From positions 23,822,191 through 23,886,190 of the forward strand of contig NC_092026.1 of NCBI RefSeq assembly GCF_042242105.1: a stretch of 64,000 bases of DNA, in the 5' to 3' direction. Below the pieces are notes generated by a model that was not told the DNA's origin, did not search any database, and saw only the letters and a program-made list of their open reading frames with translations. The stretch's first letter is position 1. Every line of letters begins with the position of its first letter. Position numbers and translations under genes: made by a program. Source of the DNA: Pempheris klunzingeri. Taxonomy: Eukaryota > Chordata > Actinopteri > Acropomatiformes > Pempheridae. Positions 11,120-31,500 of the stretch are shown piece by piece.

Positions 11120-14100
11120 TAAAACAATCATGTGCTATAGGAAATAGGACTACAAATTAGGACTCACATTGACACTGAATAGAAAATGACGCATTGCCAC
11201 TTTACAACCTAATAATCAGAAAATATCATAATGTGCAGTTTGTCCAAAGTACTTGTGATGAAAGTGTTTAAGCCTACAGCAGTAGGACTTAATGATTCAG
11301 ACCCTCTGAACAGAATGATTCTTATGCATTTTGATACTGAGTTGCTGAAAACTAGCACTGTAATGTCATCCAATGCGCTTCATTCAGAATAACACACTCT
11401 GGCTTGAACTAATCATGAACTGCAGAGGAGTATTTTCAGTGTCTGACAGATGAAGAGTAGATACAAAGTCACACAACTTTGGTCAAGCTGTATGTACATT
11501 TTAAAGCCACATGCGCTCAGAAAATGCAGGGGTGCATGCTGTTTGAGTGGAGTGAGAAGATGAGGGTGTGTGTGTGTGTGTGTGTGTGTTTTATCAATAT
11601 GATGGTGTGATGCACTATTTTCTGTTATTGAATCTATTTCTGGTTTCCTCTCTCTGCAAATGACTATAAACGTGTTGTTGTTTTCATTTGGCCTTGATAG
11701 GTTTAGCATTAGTAGCTCTAAACTTCGCTCTGCTACACCAGGTGGTCATAGCATTTCACTCACTCACACACACACACACACACACACGTGTCCATATATA
11801 TATATAGACCCAGGAGTGCTGTGCGTATTCGTAAGGCAGGTTGGACCAGTGGGTTGTATTGTTGAAAGCCTGTGACACTCTCGTGGCACACTTAGGTACC
11901 TCGTGATGATGTTGCTGCATGTTCAGCTAGATTACAAAGAATTTGGGAGAAATATCAGTATTGCTATCGATCAGATGGGTTAAACCCTGCTGGTGGGGCC
12001 CTCGCTGTAGGCTCCTGCTCTGTAGCAGCCTGTCCACATCAGTGCCTGCTGAGAATGTGTGGGAGGAGAGGGGGAGGAGGGACAGATTAGCTGAGGAACA
12101 GACTGAGGTGAGTTGACGGGAGGGTAAGAAGGGATAGAAAGGTTGGGGAGAGGAAGGACGAGAGAGACGAGGCGATGATGACTTTGCTCAGTTGTTCATT
12201 AATCATAAAAATCCATTAGCTCTTCTGCGTGTGTTTGGAGCTGTAGAGGTATTCACAGTTAATCACCAATAAGACGTGTGTAATTGGCAATAATAGCAGG
12301 TGTTTTTGTGTTTTCAGATGAACTGTGCTGTGTGCAGCTGTCATCACCTGCTCACCTTGATGATGTGACGCTGTCTTAACATCTTGCAGGTTTCACTCCA
12401 TTACTGGTTAGCTGTCCTCTGCACAAGCCTCGTTCACCAGGGGTGACCTTTTTTAGGTATACTGACTGTCAAACTGGTATCATATCTAAAAACCTATACT
12501 AGATGGCCAGATTCTTTTCATTCCCACCATCTGACACTGTTGGAGGCACACATCACTTCCTTCCAGTGGTGGTAAAATCCTGGTGTGCAATGGATGATTC
12601 ACACCTTGCACACTAGGGAGGCTGTTCGGGTGCTCGTCAAGGTACCTCACCTGCAACTTCCTCATTTCTTATGGTGACTCCATTAGCTATTTCCACAGCA
12701 AATGCAGGATGCTGCTGCCTGCCTCCACTCCTTCATCCATTTCAGAACTCTGGGGTTGGGCTACAGTTTTCTGGTGGGAAGAGCTCTTTGCCACCTCAAA
12801 GCCACGGTCAAACCCTAAACTCTATATGACTCTGGATCATTGGCTGCCTCGTCACTCTAGTTTATTTGCAAGAGATCCACTGAGATGCATGTTTTCGACA
12901 ATATAGCTGTAGTTGCTGTGGACAAAAGTGTCTATACGAATACTAAACTAAGTTTCTATACTAAAATAATCATCAGTAGGTGGCAGGGCTTGTTCTTACC
13001 AAACCCCTTTTCTCGAGTCATCTTCATATTTAATTCGAGACGCTAGCTCAGCTGACTCATTCAAAACAAAACTCTGATGATCTATTGGCATCAACCTTTG
13101 ACCTCATTTAGTCCGTCCTATGTACCAAATCATGGTTGTCCAGGTTCTCTGCATATGTGTGCTTTTATCCATATCTACACCTCACCTCTGTTTCTGTGTT
13201 GTTGTTTTATTGTATTTCTTTAACAACATTTTGTCTGTAGTGTTCATTGTGCTGTCTGCTCCACTCTCATTCCCTTTTTATATGTCTCATTATTACATTT
13301 ATTTTATGAACATCCTTTGAGACATACCTTGTGAACTTGGGCCACAATAAACTTTGACTGGACTGGACTTAATACAAGATGCCATTTGGTATACAGTCAT
13401 GAATTTCCTCACAGTGACAAGGAACTCAGCTTTCCTGTTGATGGTATGAAACAGACAGAACCTTGTAGAGAGTCTCTTTCTTCTCAGGCTTTCACAAGTC
13501 CTCTGTCCCATGGTAGGATTAGCCCACCTTCACCTCACCTTAACCCATATAGTCCAATATCTTGTCATAACAGTAAGAAACAGTTGCACAGTTGGAAGTC
13601 ATTTAGTGTGTCTTTAAAGATGGTGAAAGAAACGGGACAGGGAGGGGATGGAAAGAGAAGGAGAACTAAGAAAGCTGTGAATAGAAGAATCCAAAGGAAG
13701 CCCAAACCGAACAGGAGGTGGAATAACAGCAGCTACAAGCTAGTCCAGAACACTTTGTTCTATAGGAGCAGCTACACACTAGTGATGTAATGTGTGTGTT
13801 TAATTCTGCTGAGTCAGGCTGGAGGAGCTGGCCCTCCATGATCACTGAGCTGGAAAAGCTCCTGTCACACTCACATGCATGCTTTTTTCCTCATGTCTTG
13901 GTGGCTTTCATACCAGCTGAGCCGGGCGAACAAGGGTCAGTGATGGACAGATGCTTTTAAAATGATTTGGACCATTGACGGATGCATGAAACACTTTTGC
14001 TTCAAAGACCACTGCTCATTGAGTGTAATGGGCCAAAAATCATAGTGAAAACCATAATTCTGCAAAGGTAAAATTGTATCTGCAGAACATGGATGTGCAA

Positions 14101-16510
14101 TTTGTTTTACAGTTGTCTATTTCATTTGTTATCATTATCTGGACCGTTGTTGCTTGTTGTTCCAGCACTACCATTGCCTAGATTAAGATGCACTACACTT
14201 TTATAATAATGGGTATATAACCACATACCATTAGCATGATATGATTTTATTTTTTATCACCATTATTGACAGGAATGATACAACATGGTGCACCCCAACA
14301 CCATAGCCACTGCCCTGTCCATGGTATACAGTGAACATGTGCAATGGTGCACCGAGAGAGAAAAAACTAGTGGTTTGCAATCAGGAGGAAATCTGCTGAA
14401 GACGAGAGAATGCCAGGCACAGAGCGTTGCTGACATTGAGGGTGTGCCGTTCTTTTTTCTAGTAATGAATATACAGAAGCGGACACATGCTGTGTGTGTG
14501 TTTGCGCTGTGTATCTGTAGTACAGCTCACAGGTCATTTGGTGGGACTCCCGCTCCCACTGAGTGACCATCTGGACTACTGAGCTCCTGCGTACACAGGC
14601 ATGACAATGAGTCACTAATGTAAAACCAATCAGAGCAGGGCCAAGTGATGATGTCAGCAAGGAAAAGAAGTGGATTTGATGAAGCTTAGAGCAGGGAAAA
14701 GCTCTGCAGTGGGTACACCAGACAGTCACTATAAGGAACAGAAGAACTAGACACAAAGTTCACACATAGTATTTGAGCTCTGAGCAACCTTTAACCAAGA
14801 CCTTAATTGAACAACTGGTCCTAAATGGCCTGGGTTTCTCATATTGCTCTTAATTTTACCAAGCTTTTATTATCATCTGTAGATATTTTTCACTTTCCTA
14901 AAAAGTCAAATTAATCATTCATGTTTTCTCTTCAATGCTCCTTACCCAGAGTTATGATACATGCATTATTCATGGCCTCTGCCACCTGCAGAGGAGCATT
15001 GCCACACTAAACTCCTGTAACGCTTCCTGCAAATGCATCATGTTATGCCTGTTACACCTTAAGTCTCTGTGATGTAAGCCGGAGAAATAAACAGTGTTCA
15101 GTTCTAAACTCCCAATGCATCACAGAGCGTCTGTCCTGCCCGGCTGCTGACAGCTCTATCAGCTGTAGTCAAACACACTGAATATTAGCGGAGAGCTTGG
15201 ATCAGCGTTTGGTTGAAAAGGAGTTTGGCCGATTTTGCTGCATTCAGCACTGGAGCAGAGGGCGTCGCACAGCCAACGGAAACATTCTGGCGCCGCGCTG
15301 GACCACACTTCCCTCCCTTTCCATCAGCCTTCTCTGTTTCAGTTAGTCTTGTAGTTTGGCCATTTTGTAAAGTTTACATTCTGCATCATGTACAGTTACA
15401 CAGCTAAAAAGTGCAATGGTTCATCCAACAAGGTGTCCACACCACAAAAAGCATGTTGCAGTGTCAGTGTCACTCTCTCATGTCACCAGGGCTTCTTGTC
15501 CCCATCCACACAGATACACTGTACCCACTCCAGAAAATCTAAGCCCATCACAAATGTGATGTTTATTGTGTTTTTGTCTAGGACACATATTCAGTCAGAC
15601 ACCAGGGAGAGCTGGACACAATCACAATCATATGTTAAGCTGCATTGTGTGCCTGTATTGTCCTGCTGCCACATGGCTTTCACCGCCCTATGCTCTCTGT
15701 TCGCGTCTCTCGTTTTCTTTTTAGTTTGGTAGTATATAACCAGGGACACTGCCACATCTTGACAGCACCATTATTTACTACTGTCAATAATTTGACTGAT
15801 CTTTACACGGAGGCTGTAGCTCTGGATGATTTGTTCTTAATGTTTTCTCAATGTGCTTCTTTTCACAGCTGTTAGACCTGCTGACAACCTGCAGGACCTG
15901 GAGGAGAAGGGGGAGGCACCCAGTTCCAACAACCAAGAGCAAAAGCTTGAAACATAGAAGTAGCCAATAGGACAGCTCCGCACTGGTAGGACTTTTTTTT
16001 ACTTGCATACTGTAAAATGTACTGTTCAGTATGTAGATCTATATGCATCTGCCACATTAGAAGATAATTTAAGGGATCCCCATCAAGATTATGTGTTTGT
16101 TCAACAAACTAGTGGCTGATACATAGTTGTCTCCAAATATCAATATCACTCTAGAGTCTACATAATAATAATTTTAGATTGCATATTCTAGTTTTAATTA
16201 AACCGTCCCAGTCGTGTTACCACTGAAGCTCCAACTAACGGCATTTATTCTAACCTGACCTCTTTAAATAACGGTCAGCTAAAACGTGACTCTTCTATAA
16301 GCCTGTTAAAAAAGGGAGTTAAACCCCTGCAAGGGTTCAAAAGGTCCAAAGTACAAGGAACTGCTTCCCCTGCTCCTAATATTGACATGATGGAAACAGT
16401 GCTTGCTTGCTTTGATGATGAATGCTGTCGAGAAGTTGTAGCATCCTTGAGGCTTGCGTTTGACCAGTCAGCAACACTGAGGTGGGGAGGGCACTTTTAC
16501 ACGATGTCAT
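11120..16510. other. long non-coding stretch with dinucleotide repeats
   Basis: Contains (GT)n at about 11566-11589 and (CA)n at about 11765-11787. A purine-rich block at 12055-12170 is followed by an AT-rich block with several TAAT cores at 12185-12330. A 'gggccacaataaactttga' LINE/SINE-tail-like segment lies near 13340. No coding exon could be supported. Some of it may contain 5' non-coding exons or enhancers of the downstream gene. Confidence 0.4.
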
Positions 16511-16514
16511 GTGA

Positions 16515-16765
16515 GTGGTACCATATCAGTGGTAGAGTGGGTCCATCAATCAGAAGGTCACTGGTTCGATCTGCGGCTCCTATGAGTGTGTCAAAGAGTC
16601 TTTGTGCAAGACGCAGACCTTGCTGTGTGAATGTGTGTGAAAGAACAGTCTCCTCCAGCTTAGATTCCTCCTGAATGAATGATGTGTGAATGAGGATGTG
16701 ATGGAAAAGCTCTTTGAGTAGTAAATGACTAGAAAGGTTCTGTTCAGATACAGACCGTTTACCGT
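16515..16765 (+). mobile_element. tRNA-derived SINE, copy 1 (V-SINE-like)
   Basis: The head contains a 'ggtagagtggg' box-A-like region and 'ggttcgatctg' as box B. The body carries the 'gtgcaagacgcagacc' and 'gtgtgaatg' motifs, and the 3' end reads 'gactagaaaggttctgttcagatacagaccgtttacc'-like, split here by two small changes. Copies at about 45036-45300 and 61270-61550 share the same order, which supports one SINE family. The 3' end resembles a LINE tail, as is usual for V-SINEs. Confidence 0.7.
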
Positions 16766-16769
16766 CTGT

Positions 16770-17746
16770 TGTTCTACACTTGTCATTAACATATCTTGTT
16801 GATATGTGAAGAAGTGTTCTAGTCTGGTTTAGTCTGAGTCTGTTTTTTTTAGGCTGCAGCTGATGACTGACGTTTGAGAGTTAAAAAACAAAAATCATAA
16901 AGTCAGTATTTGTTTTTAATTTTTTAAGAATTAAAAAAACAAACTGTGATCTCTATATGCAGAAATCTGCATGTCAGCACTCTCTAGTGGACAAACACTG
17001 TTTCTAAATGACCTCAAACATATCTTTGATAGAATGATACAGAAATATTGAACCGTCAATATATAAAACACAGGATGACACCATGAGATGGAAGCAGCTC
17101 TTTCCTTGATCATTCTAAACTGACATTTCTTGTCAGTTATTGGCTGACATGTGTCATATGTGACACTGATCCATATCATTACATATCTGTGAGAAGTATT
17201 TACACATCAACCTTCTCTGTTGCCGACGTTTTGACTTGTCCATGCAGAAAAACAAAGGGTCTAACAAATAACACCATTAATGGCTGCATTCCATTCAGGT
17301 GAGTCAGTTTCAGGATCCAAGCACCATTTAAACGGACTGATTTTAATGACTCATTAGTGCACTTTAATGGAACAGAGCTTCACTAATGTTATTAGTAACA
17401 CCTGTGCTTTTCCTTCTATGATAAGACTAAATGTATGTTGAGAAAAGGCCTATAACCAGAATGCTGTAAATATTCATTATGGAAGAGACCACATGACTCA
17501 GGGGAATGAAGTAAACCATTTAGTTGATGTTTATCTTACCTGTCTATTGGTGATAGTATGGCATCCTGTCCAGGCGTCAGGTCTTTATAAATGGAAAACT
17601 CAACCTTTGAAAGGGAGCTCTGAAGTATGATGAATACTGGTGGGAATGTGAAGCGCATTGCTGCTGAGAGCATGTTGGTTTCCCAGCAGTACTCTGCTGC
17701 CTCTGCACAGCATGCTGCTAACACAGGAAAGAGGAAGAGTTAAAAG

Positions 17747-17785
<39 letters not shown>

Positions 17786-18519
17786 TGTGTTTTCCATGTA
17801 TTTCTTGGCTGTATGGCCAGAGGTGATACATGTGAGAGACACCTAAAGGTGTTGCAATGTCTAGATGGTGATTTGAGGATAAATCAGGTCATGTCAGTAG
17901 ACAGTATAATCCCAACCACTTACTATAAACCACACTGAGACTGATGTTCCATTCATCAATGCATTCTGTGGGCTAAATGTGTGTTATAGCCATCTGTAAG
18001 CTGTAAATATGGTCAGTGGAATCTCACTGACGGCTACTCTCAAGTGTGGCAGATCATATGAGTGAAGAGGTCAAGGAGGAGAATCAGTAAGTATGCATTT
18101 AAGAAGAGTAGATGATGCAAGCTACTGCTACTTGCCTGCAGGGAAGTGAAAACATATTTCTGTACAACCTCCACGGCTGCCACTGGACCTCAGTTAATAA
18201 TTTCCTTGGACACCATCTAACCCCCCAAGGATCTGACTCAGGATCACTGAGAAAAATGGACCAGCAGCAACAAACACACTGCATTCGTTTTTCGTTGTCG
18301 ACAGAAAATTCTATATGCTAAAATGAATCCAGGGTTTTTCAGGTTTCAAACATGCGATCAGAATCCACCAAATGTCAGTACTTTGTGTGCCCATCCCAGC
18401 TATCCTGCAGCCCACATCTGATTTTTGTAAGCAGAATAAGACATTACAGTTCATAAAGCCACAAATGCACAACAGCTAAGTGTTCTCTGGGAAAGAATAG
18501 GCCTGCAGGCAGAGGGGAG

Positions 18520-18570
<51 letters not shown>

Positions 18571-21500
18571 GACTATCATGTGTTTAGAGTGAGTGTGTGT
18601 GTGCGTCCTTTTGTGCTTTGATTTTTGAAAGCAAGAGAAGCGTAGATTAGTCACTGCTCTGTTTTTCCCTTCTGCTGGAGCATGGCATGTTCAAAATGAG
18701 TTCAGTGTATGAAGGTGCAGCTTACAGTTAAATAGGAAGAAGAAACGGCAAATCTCTTGTCTCCTTGCAATATCCCACACACATTTTCTGTCTCTCCACC
18801 ATGTCTCTGTCTTTCTCTCCTTTCTCTGTCTGATTCTGTGTTTTGCAGGAAATGAACAGACAGATGTTCCTAATCCAAATGAAATCAGTCCGTAAGAGTG
18901 TGTGTGTGTGTGTGTGTGTGTTTATCTGAGTGGTGTGTTCATGGTAAACTAGAAACATATGGTCTTGTTCAGTACTGGAACCAGAGAGTAATCACATAAT
19001 ACATTACTCTCACAGATCCCTAAATTGTTCTCAGTGCTGCCCACCATATACTTCACGTACAGGACAGGTGAGAAAACGGATCGACAAAAACAACGTGATT
19101 CTTCTGAACAGGTTACCACACACAGACACCAGAGTTATCGTCCAGTTCATCTTCAGTGAGGACACAACATGATCACCTCAAGATTAATGTTAGCAAGGTG
19201 GTCCACTGAACTCGGACACTACCGCCCATCATGCACTGCAGCTCTTTGTAAAACCTCAGCTACCTCAGGCCAGGAGAACAAAATAACTGATGGTTGTCTT
19301 CAATCATTGCTAAAACATGCAGATAAAACCCTGTGTCCAAGCCCTCTGTGGTTACAAAATTCTTCCTATACCCACCAAAGATCTCCAGATAATTAAGTCC
19401 ACATTGGTATCGTGAAGTCATAAACCAAAGGAGGTATGCAACAACAAACTAGCAGAACTAAAATAAGTGTATCCAGACATTAAATACTAAACATTATATT
19501 CACAATTACAGCGCTATACGCAACACACTCAAATTAAGACCAGGAAAGGAAGATGCAAACAACCAATCAAAAGCAAACTATTTCTTATATCTTAAACTCT
19601 TTCAGTGCTTCAGTACTTCCATACTCCATCTTCAATAGTTGATGATTCAGGGCAGATCCAGAGGCCACAAAGACTGCCTGCTACTGGCACAGGAAGGTCC
19701 ATCAGCTATTAGAGGGTGTGTACGTGTATGTTGTGATCCCTTCAGTAATACACACTCTTTGTTAATGAAATACTGCCTGTGTGTGTGTGTGAACCATCTC
19801 TGCAGGGGATGGTTTTGTCAGATTAAAAGGTCTTAATCAGTGCGACAGACAGGCAGACCACCATCCGTTTTCATATTCATAATTAATATTCCATACAGAT
19901 TTTTCAATCCACTATCAGGGCTTCATATTCCTAGATTAGACAAGACTATACATAATCCTTGTTGTGTGTGTGTATGTGGGGAACTACTTTGTGCCATTAT
20001 TGAAGAACACATTTAATATTCAACTAATCTGGTTTGAAACTCTCTAAGGACAACAGGACAAATCTGTTTTCCCCAGCATGATATGAAATGGAAAAGCAAG
20101 AAGAAAAGTCCATAAAGGCTTTACAGTAGTGGCATTCAGTGAACAGATAAAGGATGGTAACCTGTCAGTCCCACACTCCCGTGTTCATGTCCTACAACCA
20201 TAGTGAGTAAAAAACATCCAGTACCTCAGTGCGGAGAGGGATAGAGAGGCAGCAGGACTGTGGGGAGCTCAGGGCCATTGGGTACACACAGTGGGAAATG
20301 AAAATCCTCCCCTGACTTAACTCCAGGACAGATACTGCTGACTCAGCAGGACCACCAGCAGTCAACATCAACCCAGAGCCCTCAAGTCACAAGTAGTCAG
20401 CACTCACCACAAATTATTCTTCACCTTAGGATTGCTGCTGGTGCCCCATAAACAGAGCTTTCTGCTCTAAAGAGGTCTGGTTAGCATTGTGTTGCATTCG
20501 GAAAGGTTGAAAGGAATGGCCCTATTTGGAAAAAAACAGGCTTTCTTTCTCAAAACAGTTTTTACGCTAGATTGAGGTGGTGTTTTTCGAAAAAGAGTTG
20601 ATGCCCATCTTTGTCAAATCAGTTCTGAGGTAGCTAATGTTTACCCCACATGACCAATCAGCTGTTTCCACTGGGTGTCTTTGCCAACACATTAAAGACA
20701 TCACATTTCTGTTGTGGCTTGACTTTATATGGAAACACGGCTTGTAACAGAGTAAACTGCTACTTTAACCCTAACTCTTGCCTCCAGTCCAAAACTCTGA
20801 CTTGGACTGTGACATGTGTCAGCTGGTTAAATTACTGACTAGTTAAATACATGACATGATAACTCAGCAACTGATATCAATATTGTAAATCATACTGTAC
20901 ATGTTACCAAAGAGTGACGATGAGCTAACAAAATGGTATTTTAGCAGTCTAAACACAAAATTAAACAAATTCTTCAGTCATTTATTTGTTTCCAATTAAA
21001 ATCATTAATCATGAAGGTTCAAAACCAATTCATCAACTCTGAATACAGAGGCAAATGTGCTCATTCTATCAAAGTCCATTCAAGTCCCGTACTGAATCAA
21101 TGTAGCATAGCTTTAGCATAGCTTTCAACATGTGTAGGCAACAGGAGTTGAAAAACTGAAACACAAAGATTGGCAGATGAAGTCTGTAATCACTGTTAGT
21201 CATCCTGTAGCTCCACCATGGCAATGAAATGATACGTACAGTCACTATGTATCTGTCACACTGAAATAATAGCTGTAACCTACTGAGTTTTCACCAGCTG
21301 TCTGCTCCAAACATTGGCCTTCAGAACTATAAACCTGGGCCTCCTAAAATATATACGAAAGTTTTATCATGAGATTCTTATTATGACATTTGATGAAGGT
21401 ATTTTGCCAAACTTGAGCCTATCAACCATGTAGATTTCTGTACTTTGAGAAGATCAGGCTGCATCATTCCGAGCGTGGCACACCCACTGTTAAACACTAA

Positions 21501-22760
21501 CAGCATATGACATAGCGGATGACATAACTGCAGCAAGAATAGTAAGTAGTAATAGCATCATCTACAAAGCACACATGTCAAAACACAGATAGCCAGTGGA
21601 GCAAGGGATACAGGAGTGTAGCTGGAAGATGATAGATCAGTCTGTAGCCATTCTGTCAGCCGCTAAACACTTTATCTATATTATGTACTTTTATTCTGAT
21701 TATTCATTTGTTTGTTTCTTTATTTTTGTAGAATGTCTAGTGTTGTTATGTTTGAAACCCATCACTTGATTTCAAGCTTCTGGTTTGTTCTGTGACTTCT
21801 GATTCATATTGTAGAAAGTCTGGAAAAGTGTAAAATGAAGAGGATGTCTGGACGCCGCACACAGTCCCTAATTTTGAAAGAGTCTACACCCCAAACTGAT
21901 AAAGTTGGTTGCTCAAATTTTGCTGCCACACGACGAGAAATCCTCCAGCAATGTGCTGCACTGACCAATCCAGTACGCAAGCACAGATTCTTGCTAGATT
22001 ACTTTGTAACATGCAATTTTCAACACAGGGACACTTTACTGCCACTACAATCCCTGCCATCCGCAATGGTGAGAGAAAAGTGTGTGTGTATTAAAGAGAA
22101 GTGTTTGGCAGGTGTGTATCATTCAGGAAGTCATGCTGTGAGAATTGGCTTTAATGCTTTCTGGAACTGATATGTTTTGTGGTTAATAGATGTCAGTAGA
22201 GGTCTGTTTTTCCACTGTCATGTGTTCTGTCCATAGTGAGGTGTTTAGTTCATTAGTTTCATGCTTTTCCAGTTCTGAGAGAAGTGTGCTTTGAGCTATG
22301 AGCTAACATCAGCTAATATTTGCTAATTGGCACAAATGCAGCTGAGTTGAGACCAGAGAGAGTTGTATGTCTACATCCAGTCAGGTGTCCTCAACAACTG
22401 TCAGCACTAAGGTGCCCTGAAGCCCCAACTGCCCCAGTGGAGCTGGTCAGTAGGCAGCTCCCAGTCGGAAGGAGGTCGTCTTTGGAACACAACCTAGTGT
22501 TCTGTCATTTATGTTGCATGAGTAAACAATGTGAATTCAAAGTTTCAAGAAACATTTCATGTCATCAGAAATATCTTTCTGGTGGTGGTGGTGGGGGGGG
22601 ATGCGTGTAGTGTGTATATATGTGCCCTTGTCTGCATACATAGTATGATCTGAGTGTATCTGTATGTCATAGCTATTCCTGCTATTGTTGCTAGGTACAT
22701 GATGTCACAGCCTAACTCTAACCCCATTGGCTGATTCTTTGTCTCTCTTTTTTTTTCTGC
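16770..22760. other. non-coding stretch upstream of fam110b
   Basis: Contains (TG)n at 17750-17782, (TC)n at 18524-18568 and (GT)n at 18897-18921. No exon was recognised apart from the polypyrimidine tract at about 22741-22769 that leads into the fam110b 5' exon. Confidence 0.4.
18524..18568. repeat. (TC)n microsatellite
   Basis: About 22 uninterrupted TC units. Confidence 0.95.
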
Positions 22761-22769
22761 CTATTTCAG

Positions 22770-28532
<5,763 letters not shown>

Positions 28533-31500
28533 GACAAGCACTACAGTGGAAAGGATGAACTGTAAACTATAGACAAACATGTTTCAGAAGTGAAAGATGG
28601 ACCAGAATTCCTCACAGATTTAGAGACTGTGATCTTGCACCGAGACTGAAAATTTGTCAAAAGTTACTGGTGGATGAATGAAGAATAAGAATAATGAATA
28701 AGAAATGAATGAAGAGATTCCAAGAGAAGGAAGAAGGATTCCAATCCTCCCAAGTTTAAAACTACATGAACACTTAAGAACAGAAAGGAATGGATACTGG
28801 ACAGTCATGAACAAACTGTTCAGTTGTGGGATATACATGAAAACTAACTAGTTAATTCAAAGTTTCTCTATGGACACTGTATAATTGTGACAGGCAAAGT
28901 CTGTCAATTTTGTTTGAACAAAAGTAAAATGCACTACGATTGTCCAAGAATCCATAAAGTGACTGCCTCACTACTAAGGGTTATAGGCCTTTCTCACAGG
29001 GAACATTTTGGCTTGTCAAACAAACAGCCTGGTACTGAACCTTTGCCCATGTCTCTGATTTGTTGAACGATTCAGACAGGTGTGATGTGCTCATCCACAG
29101 GTGTTTCCTGTAGGATAAACAGTTGACTACATGTAAGCGGGATGCACAAATAATAACTCGGACTGGGAATCCATATTAAAAGCTAGACATGAGCAGCACA
29201 CAAGTCCTACTGTCTGTTCAGTCCACACCATCTCCAACCTTTGTTCCTCCGCCCTCGGTCCTCAGAGGCAGCTATCCTCTGACAGTTCCTGTCACTTTGT
29301 CAAAAAATAGTGTTCAGACAATTAAGAACTAACATGCAGTTAGTTTGAATTCATTTCTTGTAGAATTGGCTGGATTTAGTTCACTCGCAGTGCCTTCACT
29401 GCTTCACTGAGTGATGTGACTTCAGATTTATTGTGGTCATGTTACCGTTAGGCAGTCAGCAAACACCTTTACTTTTATCCACAACTTCTACATCCAAAAT
29501 TCTTTGTCACATTACTTCTCAGACGGTTTGGTTTTGAAGTCATATTAAATATTTAATTTGTTTCCTGTGGCTGAATTCCAAATAAAAAATGACGACCCTA
29601 ATCAACTTTACATTAACTCCTTAGAACAGCTGGTACCATAGCTCCTATGTATCAGAATTTTTAAGTGTACCATTTCCAGGCTTTTCCGTGCTGGCTCACA
29701 GGCCATGTTCACAAGTATGGAACACAACCACCATTGACGTTATTTCCTGCAATGACAAGTCAAAGTCAGAATGTCCGCAGTGAGAAAGGCCCATGTCACA
29801 GTGTTGATGTCTCAGTCCGAACAAACTTTAAAAAAGGTCCTGACATCTTTGCAAATCAGATGCTGAACTCTATCTGTCACTTTGGAAAGTGAGTGATGCT
29901 GGTACACTGTGCGGCTCATGAAGACGGCTCAGTGAAGTTACTTGATATTTGTCATAGGTGACTGTTACAACAGGAACAGTTGATCAATCTAGCACTAGGT
30001 TGATGGGTCACAAAGATGAAGTTATTAATGCATTAAAGTGTTAACTATGTCGCTGTGTTGAGAAATGGTGAGAAACTCAAACGCAAATGGTGGTCAGCTA
30101 GCTTTCACTAAGCTTTAACTCTTGTTAAGCTCCATTTTGTAATATTGCTAAATGAAGGCCTTGTGATGTGTGATGAAGGAAACTGAGGATAATGACCCTG
30201 AGTGATTTGGACAGATACACACATAATATAAAATATAATATCTCATGCATACTTATCAGCATTAAGGTTACACTATTATATCATCATGCTGATTAACAAA
30301 TCTGTCATCAACCTGTTTTTGTCAACCAACAAGAGAGAGTTTTAGTGTCCTGTGATGGGATGTGGGTATCCTGAGGCTGTTCCACACCGACAACATCTCT
30401 GACATTTAGAAATCAAAAATGAGTCCATGTAATGTGGAGTATTTTTTTGCATTAAAAATTGATCAAATACTTAAACATACTAAATACTGTATAAGGCCTA
30501 CTGGGTGATAGGGTGCCTTTACACCCAACCTTTTTGGTTCAGTTCAAATGAACTCTGGTGCATTTGTCTGTTTAGTTTGGTCCATTTTGTCATTCAGACT
30601 TGGACCAACTGCAGGCCAAAGAACAGGTGGCCCAGGTGGTCTCGAAGCTTTCTACCAAACGCGTGTGGTCCTTTGTCACATCAGACCAGCCACAAGTTTA
30701 CTGTAGAATATGTGGTTTTATCATGAATTCAGTTGAACAGGTCCATGTTACATTAGCTGTCTACCATAAGTGCTCTGATGTGACTCACTTCACACACGCA
30801 ACATGTGGGAAAAGCCAACATGCTGTTTGTATTCCACGAGGAAAGTGGAAGTCAGTGAGCGTAGTCCTTCCCACCAGACGTTCCATTACTTCCATTAAGG
30901 TTAAGCAACTGTATTTACTGTATCAATCACGATGTAGCAAACATAGTAACCGTCAGTTGTTCCACCGATAAGATATGGATAGCCGACAGGTCTGGTCCGC
31001 ACTAAGTAAGGAATATTCATTCTACTGAATGACACTCTGGTGTGTCATCTGGTCAGTGGACTCTGTGTGCTGGTGTCTGTATTGTGTCTGTATGGTTCTC
31101 TTGTCAGTGTCATTCTTTTAAAACACAACACTCAGCAGGGTGTGAGTGTTTCTGCATTAAGAAGTCATTTTCAGAGTGTCTTTGCTTGTGGCGATGGTAG
31201 ATGACCAGACTGTCCAAACTCACAGAAGCAGGTAGTTAAGGTCATCTCAGTGTCAGCACAGGAGTGTGGGGATGTTCCCTAATCCTTCAGAGAATACCCC
31301 CCCCCCCCATGTCTACCTGTCCATGACATGACATAGTGCTTATCATCAATTGAATACACAAATGTAGTCCAGTAAGATCCAGGATGACCTAGTTCATAGG
31401 TTAACTAGTCATTTGTGATAAGTCAGCATGAACAGGAAACAGACTGCAACTAAAAGACCACAATGCATCACTTTTTATCTTAAGTGTGAACCAAATGAAG

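Noticed and set aside
13386..13790. 134-codon plus-strand frame with a basic C-terminal half
   Set aside because: Low-complexity Lys/Arg run from purine-rich DNA. No homology was recognised and no splice context was seen.
30600..30971. 123-codon plus-strand frame
   Set aside because: No domain, no family resemblance, and it lies in the probable fam110b 3' UTR or downstream region.
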